A DNA stretch of 26,231 nucleotides. Source: an uncultured Roseburia sp. (GTDB lineage: Bacteria; Bacillota; Clostridia; Lachnospirales; Lachnospiraceae). Position 1 is the first letter of the stretch. Each line of letters opens with the position of its first letter. The notes under the pieces are model-generated. The model made no database searches and had not been told where the DNA came from. It saw only the letters and a list, made by a program, of their open reading frames with translations. Positions 1-7,415 of the stretch are shown one piece after another. Position numbers and translations under genes: made by a program. The DNA is taken from positions 1 through 26,231 of the forward strand of contig CAKQXQ010000031.1 in NCBI GenBank assembly GCA_934292805.1. The letters run 5' to 3'.

Positions 1-148
1 CCAGACAGATCGTCTTCTCTGTCCGTTCTGCATCCGCCACGACAAGATTGGTCGTCAGTGGATCAAGATCTCTTTCCGAGCACTCAACAGAGGCATAGAA
101 CGACTTTAAATCAATTGCAATATAAATATGATTTTCCTTTTCGCTCAC
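1..148 (-). CDS. Y-family DNA polymerase (UmuC/DinB-type), 5' fragment
   Basis: The first 49 codons of a gene that continues past the left edge. Translation from a GTG start gives an N-terminus containing IDLKSFYASVEC, then a TTNLVVAD stretch and ERTEKTICL. This is the palm motif of Y-family lesion-bypass polymerases, with the first catalytic Asp in IDLKSFYASVE. GTG was chosen because a near-perfect Shine-Dalgarno (AAGGAGGTG, minus strand, 162-154) lies five bases upstream. A consensus-like promoter lies a few bases further up. The family performs translesion synthesis, often under DNA-damage control. The fragment cannot separate Pol IV from UmuC/Pol V-like members. It is unrelated to the B12 genes. 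Confidence 0.85.
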   Translation of the reverse strand, partial: MSEKENHIYIAIDLKSFYASVECSERDLDPLTTNLVVADAERTEKTICL

Positions 149-174
149 GAACGCACCTCCTTATCTTCTGCTCT

Positions 175-203
175 ATTATATGTCTTTGACAATCAATTCA
201 CAA
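175..203 (-). promoter_or_regulatory. Sigma-70-type promoter of the Y-family polymerase gene
   Basis: On the minus strand TTGTGA (203-198) is followed after exactly 17 bases by TATAAT (180-175). It lies just upstream of the ribosome binding site of the polymerase gene. The -10 box is perfect and the -35 matches four of six consensus bases. Two copies of a 10-bp direct repeat lie over and upstream of the -35 box. Confidence 0.65.
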
Positions 204-234
204 TGGATGAAATCGATATAAATTATGGATGAAA
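203..234. repeat. 10-bp direct repeat ATGGATGAAA, 22-bp period
   Basis: ATGGATGAAA occurs at 203-212 and again at 225-234. The start-to-start distance is 22 bp, about two helical turns. The first copy touches the -35 box of the polymerase promoter and the second lies upstream. This geometry suits two protomers of a regulator bound on the same face of the helix. No regulator can be named from the sequence. Confidence 0.5.
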
Positions 235-447
235 CAAATACAATTTATTCGTCAATTTACGCACAGAAATATGAGATGATAACAGCATTATGAGTGAATA
301 ATGTAATACCTGCGCAGCCTGTAAGAATCTTTCCTGTCCTTCCAGAAAATCTCCTCTTCAGGAGTTGCCGCATACCTATGGTGCGATGCAGATATTTCAT
401 ATAAAATGAAAGAACAAGACGTTTTCATAAATTATTTTTGTGGCAAT
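235..447. other. Intergenic remainder without a convincing gene
   Basis: Between the oxidoreductase stop and the polymerase promoter I find no well-supported gene. On the plus strand, codons 290-409 spell MSE, a TAA, then a Cys-rich stretch CNTCAACKNLSCPSRK, ending at TGA. It could be a decayed small Cys-rich or Mrp-like N-terminus. On the minus strand a 46-codon open frame (428-288) has no ribosome binding site. A weak CTCCT/AGGAG hairpin near 345-358 might serve as a terminator for the oxidoreductase gene, but it lacks a convincing U-tract. Confidence 0.4.
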
Positions 448-2394
448 TTAAATATCCAGTGCTGTATGGTATCCGCGGTACACCGCATTTGTGATCGTTG
501 ACACTTTCTCTGCGTCCCCGATGACAGACACATACGGTGCACTGTCGCGCAGTTCTTCCACAATATCGGTTCTCGAACGCTGTCCCAATGCACAGATAAC
601 CGTCTCTCCCGGAACAAGTACTTCGTTTTCGTCTTTGTCCAGACATAAAACGCCCTGCTCTGTGATCTCGACTCCGCGGAGTCCTGTGTGAACAGTGACA
701 TACTTTTCAATCTCTTTCAACAGGAGCGGACGATGTCTGACGTTTGCATCCGGTGCCAGAAGGTCACGCATCTCAACCAGTTCCACTTTTTTTCCTTCCA
801 TACCAAGATGAATCGCACACTCACATCCGGCAAGTCCGCCTCCGAACACGACAACCGTGTCTTTGCACTGGTCCTTCTGCTGATAGTAATTATTTACGAC
901 GATCACGTTCTCTCCGTCGATTCCTTTGATCGGTGGAATGAGTGGTCTGGAGCCGACTGCGATGATGAGTGCGTCCGGTGCCTCTTTCTCCACATATTCT
1001 TTTGTCACCTCTGTGTTTAACCGGATTTCTGCTCCTGCATCCCTCGCCATTTTCTCATAGACACCGGTGATCTGGTACATCTCATATTTGAAAGGCAGTG
1101 CCTGCTCGCTCTTTAAGATTCCTCCAAGCTCAGATTCTTTTTCACAGAGGATCACTTCATGCCCGCGCTTTGCCGCTGTGTATGCAGCATACAATCCTCC
1201 CGGGCCGCCGCCTGCGATCAGTACTTTCTTTTTCACCGGGGCCGGGTAGATCACATCCCCTTCCATCTCACGTCCGATGAGCGGATTTACCGTACATCTT
1301 CTCGTGGAAGTTGCCGCACGTTCTGCCATGCAGGTAAAACAGCGCAGGCAGCGCACGATCTCATCATCCCTGTTCTGTGTGATTTTTTCCGGAAGATATG
1401 GGTCTGCCAAAAGTGCTCTCGCCATCTCAACCACGTCCGCTTTTCCGGAAGCGATGATCTCCTCCATCTGTGCCGGATCGTTCAGGCCTCCGATCGTCGC
1501 AACCGGAACCTTTACATGTTTCTTAATCTCAGCTGCGAGGTAAACATTACAGCCGTGCTCTTTGAACATGGACGGATGGGTATCGCCAAATGTACGCTGG
1601 TAAGTTCCTGCGGATACATGTAAAAGATCGACATACGGTTCTAATATTTTTGCAATCTCTACGCCAGTTGCAAGGTCATATCCTTCCTCGACATACTCAG
1701 CTCCACTCATACGGAACTCAATCGGGAAAAACGGTCCTACTGCTTCCCGAACAGCCTTTAACACCTCTATCGCAAAACGGCAGCGGTTTTCAATGGTTCC
1801 ACCGTATCCATCGGTTCTGTGATTGAACATTGGTGACAGGAACTGGTTGATCAGCCATCCGTGTCCGCCGTGGATCATGACCATCTCAAAACCGGCACGT
1901 TTTGCCATCGCTGCTGTTTTTCCATAGGAATCCACGATGTCATCAATCATCTCCTGTGTCAGCTCGTGTACTTCGACACCATCCGGTCTTGTACAGGCAG
2001 AAGGTCCCCACTGGCACATTTCTTTCTGTTTTGTCTTATCGGTCATATAGGTTCCTGCATACATGCCGGAATGGGACAGCTCGATGGATGGGATACATCC
2101 GTGGCGTCTGATGGCATCTGCTGTATAGGTGGCACTTGCAAGCGAATTTAAAATGGCAGGATCTAAATGGTAGGCATGGCTTCCGTCTGTTTTCGGGTGA
2201 ACCATGCACTCGGAAACCGTCACTGCACCTGCACCGCCCTTTGCACGCAGCTCATAAAATGCGGTCGATTTCGGTCCGATACAGCCGTCATTTGTGATAT
2301 CTGTTCCGCCCATCGGTGCGGAAAACATTCTGTTTTTAAAAGTAACTCTGCCAAGTGTGATCGGTTTGCAGAGGTTTGGGTATTTTCTTAACAT
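448..2394 (-). CDS. Old-yellow-enzyme-type NAD(P)H:flavin oxidoreductase (dienoyl-CoA reductase/BaiCD-BaiH-like)
   Basis: A 648-residue multidomain FMN/Fe-S/FAD enzyme. Residues 1-340 form the OYE TIM barrel, with FSAPMGG near residue 24 and HGGHGWLINQFLSP around 175 carrying the two histidines that bind the substrate carbonyl. Cys349, Cys352, Cys355 and Cys367 form the expected 4Fe-4S cluster motif. From about residue 388 a GGGPGG FAD fold begins, followed by a second GGGLAG nucleotide-binding fold. Size and order match 2,4-dienoyl-CoA reductase, enoate reductase and the bile-acid proteins BaiCD/BaiH. Members reduce activated C=C bonds in the cytoplasm; the substrate cannot be read from the sequence. 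The start has an AAGGAGAG site. It is the last gene after marR and yczE, possibly with its own promoter in the 59-bp gap. Confidence 0.9.
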   Translation of the reverse strand: MLRKYPNLCKPITLGRVTFKNRMFSAPMGGTDITNDGCIGPKSTAFYELRAKGGAGAVTVSECMVHPKTDGSHAYHLDPAILNSLASATYTADAIRRHGCIPSIELSHSGMYAGTYMTDKTKQKEMCQWGPSACTRPDGVEVHELTQEMIDDIVDSYGKTAAMAKRAGFEMVMIHGGHGWLINQFLSPMFNHRTDGYGGTIENRCRFAIEVLKAVREAVGPFFPIEFRMSGAEYVEEGYDLATGVEIAKILEPYVDLLHVSAGTYQRTFGDTHPSMFKEHGCNVYLAAEIKKHVKVPVATIGGLNDPAQMEEIIASGKADVVEMARALLADPYLPEKITQNRDDEIVRCLRCFTCMAERAATSTRRCTVNPLIGREMEGDVIYPAPVKKKVLIAGGGPGGLYAAYTAAKRGHEVILCEKESELGGILKSEQALPFKYEMYQITGVYEKMARDAGAEIRLNTEVTKEYVEKEAPDALIIAVGSRPLIPPIKGIDGENVIVVNNYYQQKDQCKDTVVVFGGGLAGCECAIHLGMEGKKVELVEMRDLLAPDANVRHRPLLLKEIEKYVTVHTGLRGVEITEQGVLCLDKDENEVLVPGETVICALGQRSRTDIVEELRDSAPYVSVIGDAEKVSTITNAVYRGYHTALDI

Positions 2395-2424
2395 AATTTC
2401 TCTCCTTGTATTATTTTTGTAAAA

Positions 2425-2452
2425 ATATTAGCATATCAGTTTTCAGTGTAAT
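2425..2452 (-). promoter_or_regulatory. Possible secondary promoter for the oxidoreductase gene
   Basis: In the gap after the yczE-like gene the minus strand shows ATTACA (2452-2447), 16 bases, then TAATAT (2430-2425). A TGC triplet before the -10 gives an extended -10. The match is moderate, and readthrough from the marR promoter could suffice. Confidence 0.3.
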
Positions 2453-2453
2453 A

Positions 2454-3200
2454 TCATAGTTCGCAGCTGCGCCCCACATCCTGCCGGTGTAATAATGGTA
2501 ATTGTCCGCCCGGTGCTTCTTCCTCCGCTTGTACTGCCTTATGCTCTTTACTGCCATTGTATTCTTCCGGGAATAAAAGCGTTTTCACAAACTCTAACTT
2601 CTTTCCGAGCAGTCTTGCGATAAATCCGACCAAAAGTGCTGCAATGATCGTACCCTCGCGGACACCGTCCAATTTTCCGAAAAACAAAAACGAGAGTGTT
2701 CCTGCGATCACCGCCATCGATGTATCGAAAATAATTTTGGTCGTTCCAAAGTTCGTGTTCCATGTCTGCACGATCGCACGCACAAACGATTCTCCCGGAA
2801 GCATGACGACATCTGCAACCACTTCCAGATACACACCGAATCCGAGCACAAAACATCCTGCCAGAAGCGCGATGATTTTCACCAGATAATTCTGCGGGTT
2901 CACCCAGAAAAACAGGTACATCGTCAGGTCAATAAAATATCCAAATGCGATGGATACCGGAATCTGCAAAATATTTTCCATTTTAAAATTCCTGCGCAGG
3001 ATCAAGATCTGCAAAAGAATCAGAAAAATACTGAAAAAAATGGTGAAATTTCCAAGTGTGAATGGGTAATTTAAACTAAGTACATAAGGGATGGATGAAA
3101 TTGGCGATGTTCCAAGGCTCGCCTTCGTCACAAGACTGACACCGAGTGCGTTTACAAACAGTCCTATCAAGAATAAAAGATATCGTTTTAATTTGTTCAT
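2454..3200 (-). CDS. YczE/YyaS/YitT-family integral membrane protein
   Basis: A 248-residue polytopic membrane protein. It opens with a hydrophobic helix, FLIGLFVNALGVSLVTKA, followed by LGTSPISSIPYVLS, a signature of the YczE/YyaS group (COG2364). Four or five further hydrophobic segments extend to about residue 200. The last 40 or so residues (from about PEEYNGSKEH) are charged and hydrophilic, a longer tail than I would expect for the family and probably cytoplasmic. Family function is not established; members are presumed transporters or membrane accessory proteins. It follows marR by 21 bp, with AAGGAAG as ribosome binding site, so it is very likely a target of the MarR repressor. Confidence 0.85.
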   Translation of the reverse strand: MNKLKRYLLFLIGLFVNALGVSLVTKASLGTSPISSIPYVLSLNYPFTLGNFTIFFSIFLILLQILILRRNFKMENILQIPVSIAFGYFIDLTMYLFFWVNPQNYLVKIIALLAGCFVLGFGVYLEVVADVVMLPGESFVRAIVQTWNTNFGTTKIIFDTSMAVIAGTLSFLFFGKLDGVREGTIIAALLVGFIARLLGKKLEFVKTLLFPEEYNGSKEHKAVQAEEEAPGGQLPLLHRQDVGRSCEL

Positions 3201-3221
3201 TTTGTGGTACTTCCTTTAGCT

Positions 3222-3647
3222 TTATTTTTGTACATTGCTTAAGTTCGCATAGATCTTCCGGTAAACCTCAAAAAACGCAGCATAGTCTTCCTCCGAGATT
3301 CCCTCTAACGCCTGCTTTTCAATCTCAGAGAATGTTTCATCCACTTTTTTCTGGCTTTCTTTTCCCTTTTCCGTCATAAAAATATGGAAAGTCCGCCGGT
3401 TGCCGTTTAAAATTTTTCGCTCGATCAGCCCTTTCTCCTCCATGCGGTTTAAAATGGAAGTGAGCGATCCTGCTTCTAAAAAGCAGCCCTGTGCGATGTC
3501 TTTCTGGCTGCTGCCGTCATGGTCTTTCAGATAATCAAGCACCTTCGGCTGCCCGATCGTAAGTCCGATTTTTTTCGTGTTCTCTAATAATGACTTCTGC
3601 ACCAGCATCTGGTTTGCCATGATCAGATAATGTAAGGATTCGTCCAT
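3222..3647 (-). CDS. MarR-family transcriptional regulator
   Basis: A 141-residue winged-helix protein with the MarR layout. An N-terminal dimerisation helix is followed by a helix-turn-helix around residues 30-75 (LTIGQPKVLDYL, then SQKDIAQ and the recognition helix with SLTSILNRMEEKGLI). The beta-wing is at about 78-95 (NGNRRTFHIFMTEKG) and C-terminal dimerisation helices follow. Family members bind palindromic operators as dimers and are usually relieved by small phenolic or oxidising ligands. An AGGAGG site precedes the ATG. It is the first gene of a three-gene operon. A perfect palindrome across its promoter points to autorepression. Confidence 0.92.
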   Translation of the reverse strand: MDESLHYLIMANQMLVQKSLLENTKKIGLTIGQPKVLDYLKDHDGSSQKDIAQGCFLEAGSLTSILNRMEEKGLIERKILNGNRRTFHIFMTEKGKESQKKVDETFSEIEKQALEGISEEDYAAFFEVYRKIYANLSNVQK

Positions 3648-3708
3648 GATGTTCCTCCTGTGATGGATTCTGCTTTTTCTGCTTTTGAAAAATAATTTTT
3701 ACTGCATA

Positions 3709-3757
3709 AAAAGAAACAGTTATAATTCGAACTGTTTGAATTATAACTGTTTCTTTT
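3709..3757. promoter_or_regulatory. Perfect 20-bp-arm inverted repeat, probable MarR operator
   Basis: AAAAGAAACAGTTATAATTC (3709-3728) and its exact reverse complement (3738-3757) flank a 9-base centre. The right arm contains the -10 box of the marR promoter, so an occupied operator would block RNA polymerase. The position and symmetry fit autoregulation by the dimeric MarR protein encoded just downstream. The arms are longer than most MarR sites, so two dimers or a cruciform are also possible. Confidence 0.7.
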
Positions 3758-3768
3758 AAGATTGTCAA
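3740..3768 (-). promoter_or_regulatory. Consensus sigma-70-type promoter of the marR operon
   Basis: On the minus strand TTGACA (3768-3763), 17 bases, TATAAT (3745-3740). Both hexamers are perfect. Start of transcription is expected near 3733, about 85 bases upstream of the marR start codon. The -10 box lies inside one arm of the inverted repeat. Confidence 0.85.
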
Positions 3769-3820
3769 TCTATTCCGCCGGTTTTAGCAGAAAGCGGTCA
3801 CCTCCACCGTTTAAATCCGC

Positions 3821-3860
3821 ATAAAAATACCCCTTTCACTGGATGTCCAGTAAAAGGGGG
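3821..3860 (-). terminator. Intrinsic terminator of cbiK
   Basis: Ten bases after the cbiK stop, the minus strand forms a 13-bp stem (3859-3847 with 3842-3830, one wobble pair) closed by a 4-base loop, followed by TATTTTTAT. It separates the B12 region from the marR operon. Confidence 0.88.
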
Positions 3861-3869
3861 ACATATCAC

Positions 3870-5480
3870 TTACTTGGCCTGTGCATCAGAAACACTGACC
3901 TTATGGTCATACCATTTTCCTTTTGTTCCGATCAGTGCAAGGTCAAACTCTTTCTCTAATGCTTCTACCGGAACGTCAAAAGCATAGACTTCTTCTTTGG
4001 TACCATCAGAGTATGTAACCTCTTCTGTTGTTGGCTGGATCAGTTTTGCTCCATCCTTTTGTGCATCTTCTGCAGTTCCTAAGAAAAGATTTACAATGTT
4101 CTGGGATGGCATTACGATATGAAGTGTCATTTTGCCATCCTTTACCGTAAGTGTTCCACGTCCGTCATATACTTCATTCACATGAAACATACTGCTGTCG
4201 GTGTCAAATTTTGCTGAATATGTTCCGTCTGTAAGAGCTTCACTCTTGCTTGCGGAAGAAAGCATAACAGAACCGAGGGATTCCATTGCTGCTTTTGTAT
4301 GCTCTACATAAATCTGCTGGATAGCATCGATTCCGCCAAGTCCTGCGATCTGGCAGTCAACACTTTCAAAGTTACCGCTAGCAACAAACTGGCTCTTCCA
4401 GGAATCGTCATCATCGCCTGCCATATCGTTATTGGCGTGATCTCCGGCTACGACCATTAATGGACGAAGGATCACTTTTGTATAACCGGCTTCTTTTACT
4501 GCTTCGATCACGTTCTCACATGCGGTCTCTTCCGGTTCACCCTCTACTGTTCCGATAAATACGTTGTCATAACCTAATTTTTCCATCTGGGTAGCCATCT
4601 GGCTGTAGCTTACCTTTGCAGTGTGGGAAGTACCATGTCCCATGAATACAAATGCTGTACCATCTTCTTTTGCTGCCTCTAAAGACTCGAAATCTGCATC
4701 CTTTACTGCTTCTGCAGTGATCGCTTTTGCGACTGCTTCCTTGTCCTCATTGATCACAGTTGCATCACTTCCAACTTCACCAAGTAATGGTTCAGCGATC
4801 GTAACTGTCTCAAATTTATCTTTGTAGCCATCTAATGCATCTACGAGCTCATCATACTCTGCACCATGCATTAAATGAGTTGGCTGTACAACGAGATTTT
4901 TAACACCATTTTCTACTGCTCTGTCGAGTGCCTGTTCTACATTGTCAATTTTTTCACCATCTCTTGCCTGTACATGGTTGATGATGATCTGTGCTGTGAA
5001 AGCTCTTCTTACAGACCAGTCAGGGTTTGCTTCCTGCAGTGCTTTTTCCACACCACCGATATCCTCTGATCTGCTGTCGTTGAAGGATGTACCAAAGCTT
5101 ACAACTAAAAGCTCGTTCTCACCGATTCCGTCTGCATTCAAAGGATCATCCTTGGATGCATCTCCTGTATCTCTTCCGAAATAATCCGGATCGGCATTTT
5201 CTCCCTCAACAAGTTCCTTCTGTGCATCTGTCAGCTTGTCCCATGCTGCTTTTGCTGCTGCACACTGCTCATCTGTGTTCTCATTTCTTGTCTGTACATA
5301 GATGGCGTCGATGAGTGCTGCAACTTCGTCTGCTGCGGCCTGATCATCTACCTCTTCGCTCTCTGTCTCTGCTACTGCTTCTGTCTGTGTTGTCTCTGTC
5401 TCTTTCTTGCTTCCGCAGCCGGCAAAAAGGGTTGCTGTCATTGTAAGTGCAAGAACAAGTGCAAGTGTTTTTTTCTTCAT
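3870..5480 (-). CDS. cbiK: Lipoprotein sirohydrochlorin cobaltochelatase CbiK with extra surface-type domains
   Basis: A 536-residue protein, about twice the length of a normal CbiK. Residues 1-22 are a lipoprotein signal (LFAGC, Cys22). About 44-92 look like the small helical domain of Gram-positive surface proteins (AAKAAWDKLTDAQKELV). The chelatase spans about 122-405: LLVVSFGTSF, VVQPTHLMHG (His202, His205), GHGTSH and VVAGDHANND (His348). The last matches the metal-binding His positions of CbiK enzymes, which insert Co2+ into sirohydrochlorin. About 415-530 is a beta-rich domain (DGTYSAKF, VKDGKMTLHIVMPS, FDVPVEAL) resembling the protein at 24150-24629. GAGGAG precedes the ATG by six bases. 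It has its own riboswitch and terminator. The predicted extracellular location is odd for an enzyme whose known substrate is cytoplasmic; Desulfovibrio has a periplasmic CbiK. A role in cobalt or tetrapyrrole handling outside the cell is possible (inference). Confidence 0.9.
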   Translation of the reverse strand: MKKKTLALVLALTMTATLFAGCGSKKETETTQTEAVAETESEEVDDQAAADEVAALIDAIYVQTRNENTDEQCAAAKAAWDKLTDAQKELVEGENADPDYFGRDTGDASKDDPLNADGIGENELLVVSFGTSFNDSRSEDIGGVEKALQEANPDWSVRRAFTAQIIINHVQARDGEKIDNVEQALDRAVENGVKNLVVQPTHLMHGAEYDELVDALDGYKDKFETVTIAEPLLGEVGSDATVINEDKEAVAKAITAEAVKDADFESLEAAKEDGTAFVFMGHGTSHTAKVSYSQMATQMEKLGYDNVFIGTVEGEPEETACENVIEAVKEAGYTKVILRPLMVVAGDHANNDMAGDDDDSWKSQFVASGNFESVDCQIAGLGGIDAIQQIYVEHTKAAMESLGSVMLSSASKSEALTDGTYSAKFDTDSSMFHVNEVYDGRGTLTVKDGKMTLHIVMPSQNIVNLFLGTAEDAQKDGAKLIQPTTEEVTYSDGTKEEVYAFDVPVEALEKEFDLALIGTKGKWYDHKVSVSDAQAK

Positions 5481-5568
5481 TTTTTTCTCCTCTTTGTGAT
5501 TTATCTTTCTGCTTCATAGAGATCTGTACACAAAGAAAAAATATCATGCCTTATCCTCTAAATATGGC

Positions 5569-5602
5569 AAAAAAAATCTCCGGTCAGATGCCCTGAGCGG
5601 AG
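5569..5602 (-). terminator. Riboswitch-associated intrinsic terminator upstream of cbiK
   Basis: On the minus strand CTCCG-C-TCAG, a 5-base loop and CTGA-C-CGGAG form a stem of nine pairs with one C-C mismatch, followed by ATTTTTTTT. It lies between the cobalamin aptamer and cbiK, as expected for a B12-induced transcription stop. A further hairpin (CAGGC/GCCTG, 5640-5621) between aptamer and terminator could belong to the switching structure. Confidence 0.85.
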
Positions 5603-5644
5603 TAAAAAGTCAATGAAATCCAGGCCTTTAAAAAAGCCTGTTAA

Positions 5645-5885
5645 CCAGTACGACCAATTACTCGTGATCTGGGAATTCATTCATTCCCTGTACCAGACAA
5701 CGGGCAGGTTTCCTGGCTGAAAGATCATCATACAGATTCTGTCTTCCCAGTGAAAATTCACCAGTGACTTTCAATTAAATCGAATCTGCACTCCCTTATC
5801 ACAGTGACGAGATCGTACAGGAATCACACCTGTTTCCCTTTTAACCAGCCTGACCAACAAAAAAGACCGGCTGGCACCTGTTGTC
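5645..5885 (-). promoter_or_regulatory. Cobalamin riboswitch controlling cbiK
   Basis: Read on the minus strand, the element starts with CAGGTGCC, continues with GGGAAACAGGTGTGATTCC and a GTCACTGTGA segment, and contains the B12 box AGCCAGGAAACCTGCC (5718-5703). It ends with the CACGAGTAATTGG kissing-loop region near 5650. These are the conserved blocks of the adenosylcobalamin-type aptamer. With the terminator at 5602-5569 it should switch cbiK off when B12 is abundant. It starts about 60 bases past the cbiA stop, so readthrough transcripts of the large operon would also carry it. Confidence 0.93.
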
Positions 5886-5905
5886 TTCTCTATGAAACTT
5901 TTACT

Positions 5906-5934
5906 ATGTTAGCATAGCTGTGTTTATTTTGCAA
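5906..5934 (-). promoter_or_regulatory. Probable promoter for the cbiK riboswitch transcript
   Basis: On the minus strand TTGCAA (5934-5929), 17 bases, TAACAT (5911-5906), with a TG one base before the -10 (extended -10). The start would fall near 5898, just before the aptamer. It lies immediately after the cbiA stop codon. Confidence 0.6.
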
Positions 5935-5945
5935 CGTTAACTGTA

Positions 5946-7355
5946 TCAAAACTTTGCTTTCTTATAAGTGATGCAGCTGTCAATAAACCGCTGCACAAAC
6001 TTTTGATCTGACGGATAATAAAAATGCGGGAATCCCCAGTAACTTCCGTTAAAAGCATGAACGCAAGGCCAGCTTTTCTCTGTGACAGGCTTTGTGGCGA
6101 TGCAGTCTGCACCGTTATCTGTACTGTCAAAATAGTGAAATTCGTGTGCTTTGATATGTTCTTTTGTTTTCTCATCCGTAACTTCCACATAACCGAAGCG
6201 GACCAGTTTTCCCATATAACGGCATTCTGCGGGTATGACTCCTGCCATTTTATAGCTGTATCCATCCTTATCTGTAAGTGTCTCATGCAGATACATAAAT
6301 CCTCCGCATTCTGCAAGTGATGGCATTCCGTTCTCCAATGCCTGCTTTACAGCATTTTTCATCTGCGTATTGGCAGAAAGCCCTGCTGCATATAGTTCCG
6401 GATATCCGCCTCCCAAAAGCATACCATGTATATCCGCAGGAAGTTCTTTGTCGTGCAGCGGAGAAAACAATACAAGTTCTGCCCCATAATGCTCCAGCAT
6501 ATTCAGATTGTCCCTGTAGTAAAAACAGAATGCCTCGTCCCTGGCTACAGCAATGCGGACTTTTTTGGAACCTTTGATATCCGTCCTTCCGTATGCTATA
6601 TCCTTCCAGTAAGAAAGCTTATCTTCTGCCTTTTTCACGCCTTCACACACAGGACCTTTCTTTCTGGCAGCCTGCTCTGCAATTTCAATCATTGCATCTG
6701 CATCAACATATTTTTCTAATAACTGGCCGGCTTTTCCCAGCTGGATATCCAGTTCTTCTGTCTCTTCCGGAAGGATCAGCCCAAGATGCCTGGAATGAAG
6801 TGACAATTCTTTTTCATTCGGAATACAGCCTAACGCACGGATTGAAAGTTCTTTTTCAATAAGTGGTGCGATCGTATCAAAGAACATTTTGCTTGTTTTG
6901 TTTAAGATCACACCCTTTATCAGTTTCTTCTCATCATACTTTAAAAATCCGGCAATAAGGGGAATGATCGATCTTCCCATACCATGTGCATCTATTACAA
7001 GCACGACCGGTATTTCAAGTGTTTTGGCCAGATGATACGAAGAACCTTCTTCTCTGATCCCTCCTAATCCGTCATATAGCCCCATCACGCCCTCAAGCAC
7101 GGAAATATCATGTCCAGGCTGTTCCATCTCATATAGTGCTTCAATTTGGGATGCTTCTGAAAAAAAAGTATCCAGATTTTTGGAAGGAATTTTTAACACT
7201 GTTTCATGAAACATCGGATCGATATAATCCGGCCCGCATTTAAATGATACCGGATGTTTTCCTCTTTCCTTCAGCTGCCTTAAAAAAGCACAGGTGATCG
7301 TTGTTTTTCCGCTTCCGCTTTTTACTGCTGCGATCATAATCCCCGGATTTCCCAT
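5946..7355 (-). CDS. cbiA: Cobyrinic acid a,c-diamide synthase CbiA
   Basis: A 469-residue glutamine-dependent amidotransferase of normal length. The N-terminal dethiobiotin-synthetase-like domain has a P-loop (SGSGKTT, residues 13-19) and CGPDYIDPMFH. The C-terminal class I glutaminase domain begins around residue 250, with LLGGGYPELYA and the nucleophile Cys in LAECGGFMYL. The cytoplasmic enzyme uses ATP and glutamine to amidate the a and c side chains of (cobalt-)cobyrinic acid. GGAAAGG precedes the ATG. It is the last gene of the long operon, 60 bp after cbiT, and no terminator is visible between it and the cbiK promoter and riboswitch. Confidence 0.96.
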   Translation of the reverse strand: MGNPGIMIAAVKSGSGKTTITCAFLRQLKERGKHPVSFKCGPDYIDPMFHETVLKIPSKNLDTFFSEASQIEALYEMEQPGHDISVLEGVMGLYDGLGGIREEGSSYHLAKTLEIPVVLVIDAHGMGRSIIPLIAGFLKYDEKKLIKGVILNKTSKMFFDTIAPLIEKELSIRALGCIPNEKELSLHSRHLGLILPEETEELDIQLGKAGQLLEKYVDADAMIEIAEQAARKKGPVCEGVKKAEDKLSYWKDIAYGRTDIKGSKKVRIAVARDEAFCFYYRDNLNMLEHYGAELVLFSPLHDKELPADIHGMLLGGGYPELYAAGLSANTQMKNAVKQALENGMPSLAECGGFMYLHETLTDKDGYSYKMAGVIPAECRYMGKLVRFGYVEVTDEKTKEHIKAHEFHYFDSTDNGADCIATKPVTEKSWPCVHAFNGSYWGFPHFYYPSDQKFVQRFIDSCITYKKAKF

Positions 7356-7415
7356 TTTATCCTTTCCTTCCTTTCGATAATTTTATCCAATAACATTTCT
7401 GATATTTTGCATCTT

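Noticed and set aside
288..428. 46-codon minus-strand frame after the oxidoreductase gene
   Set aside because: No ribosome binding site, no recognisable features, and it overlaps the plus-strand Cys-rich frame; likely chance.
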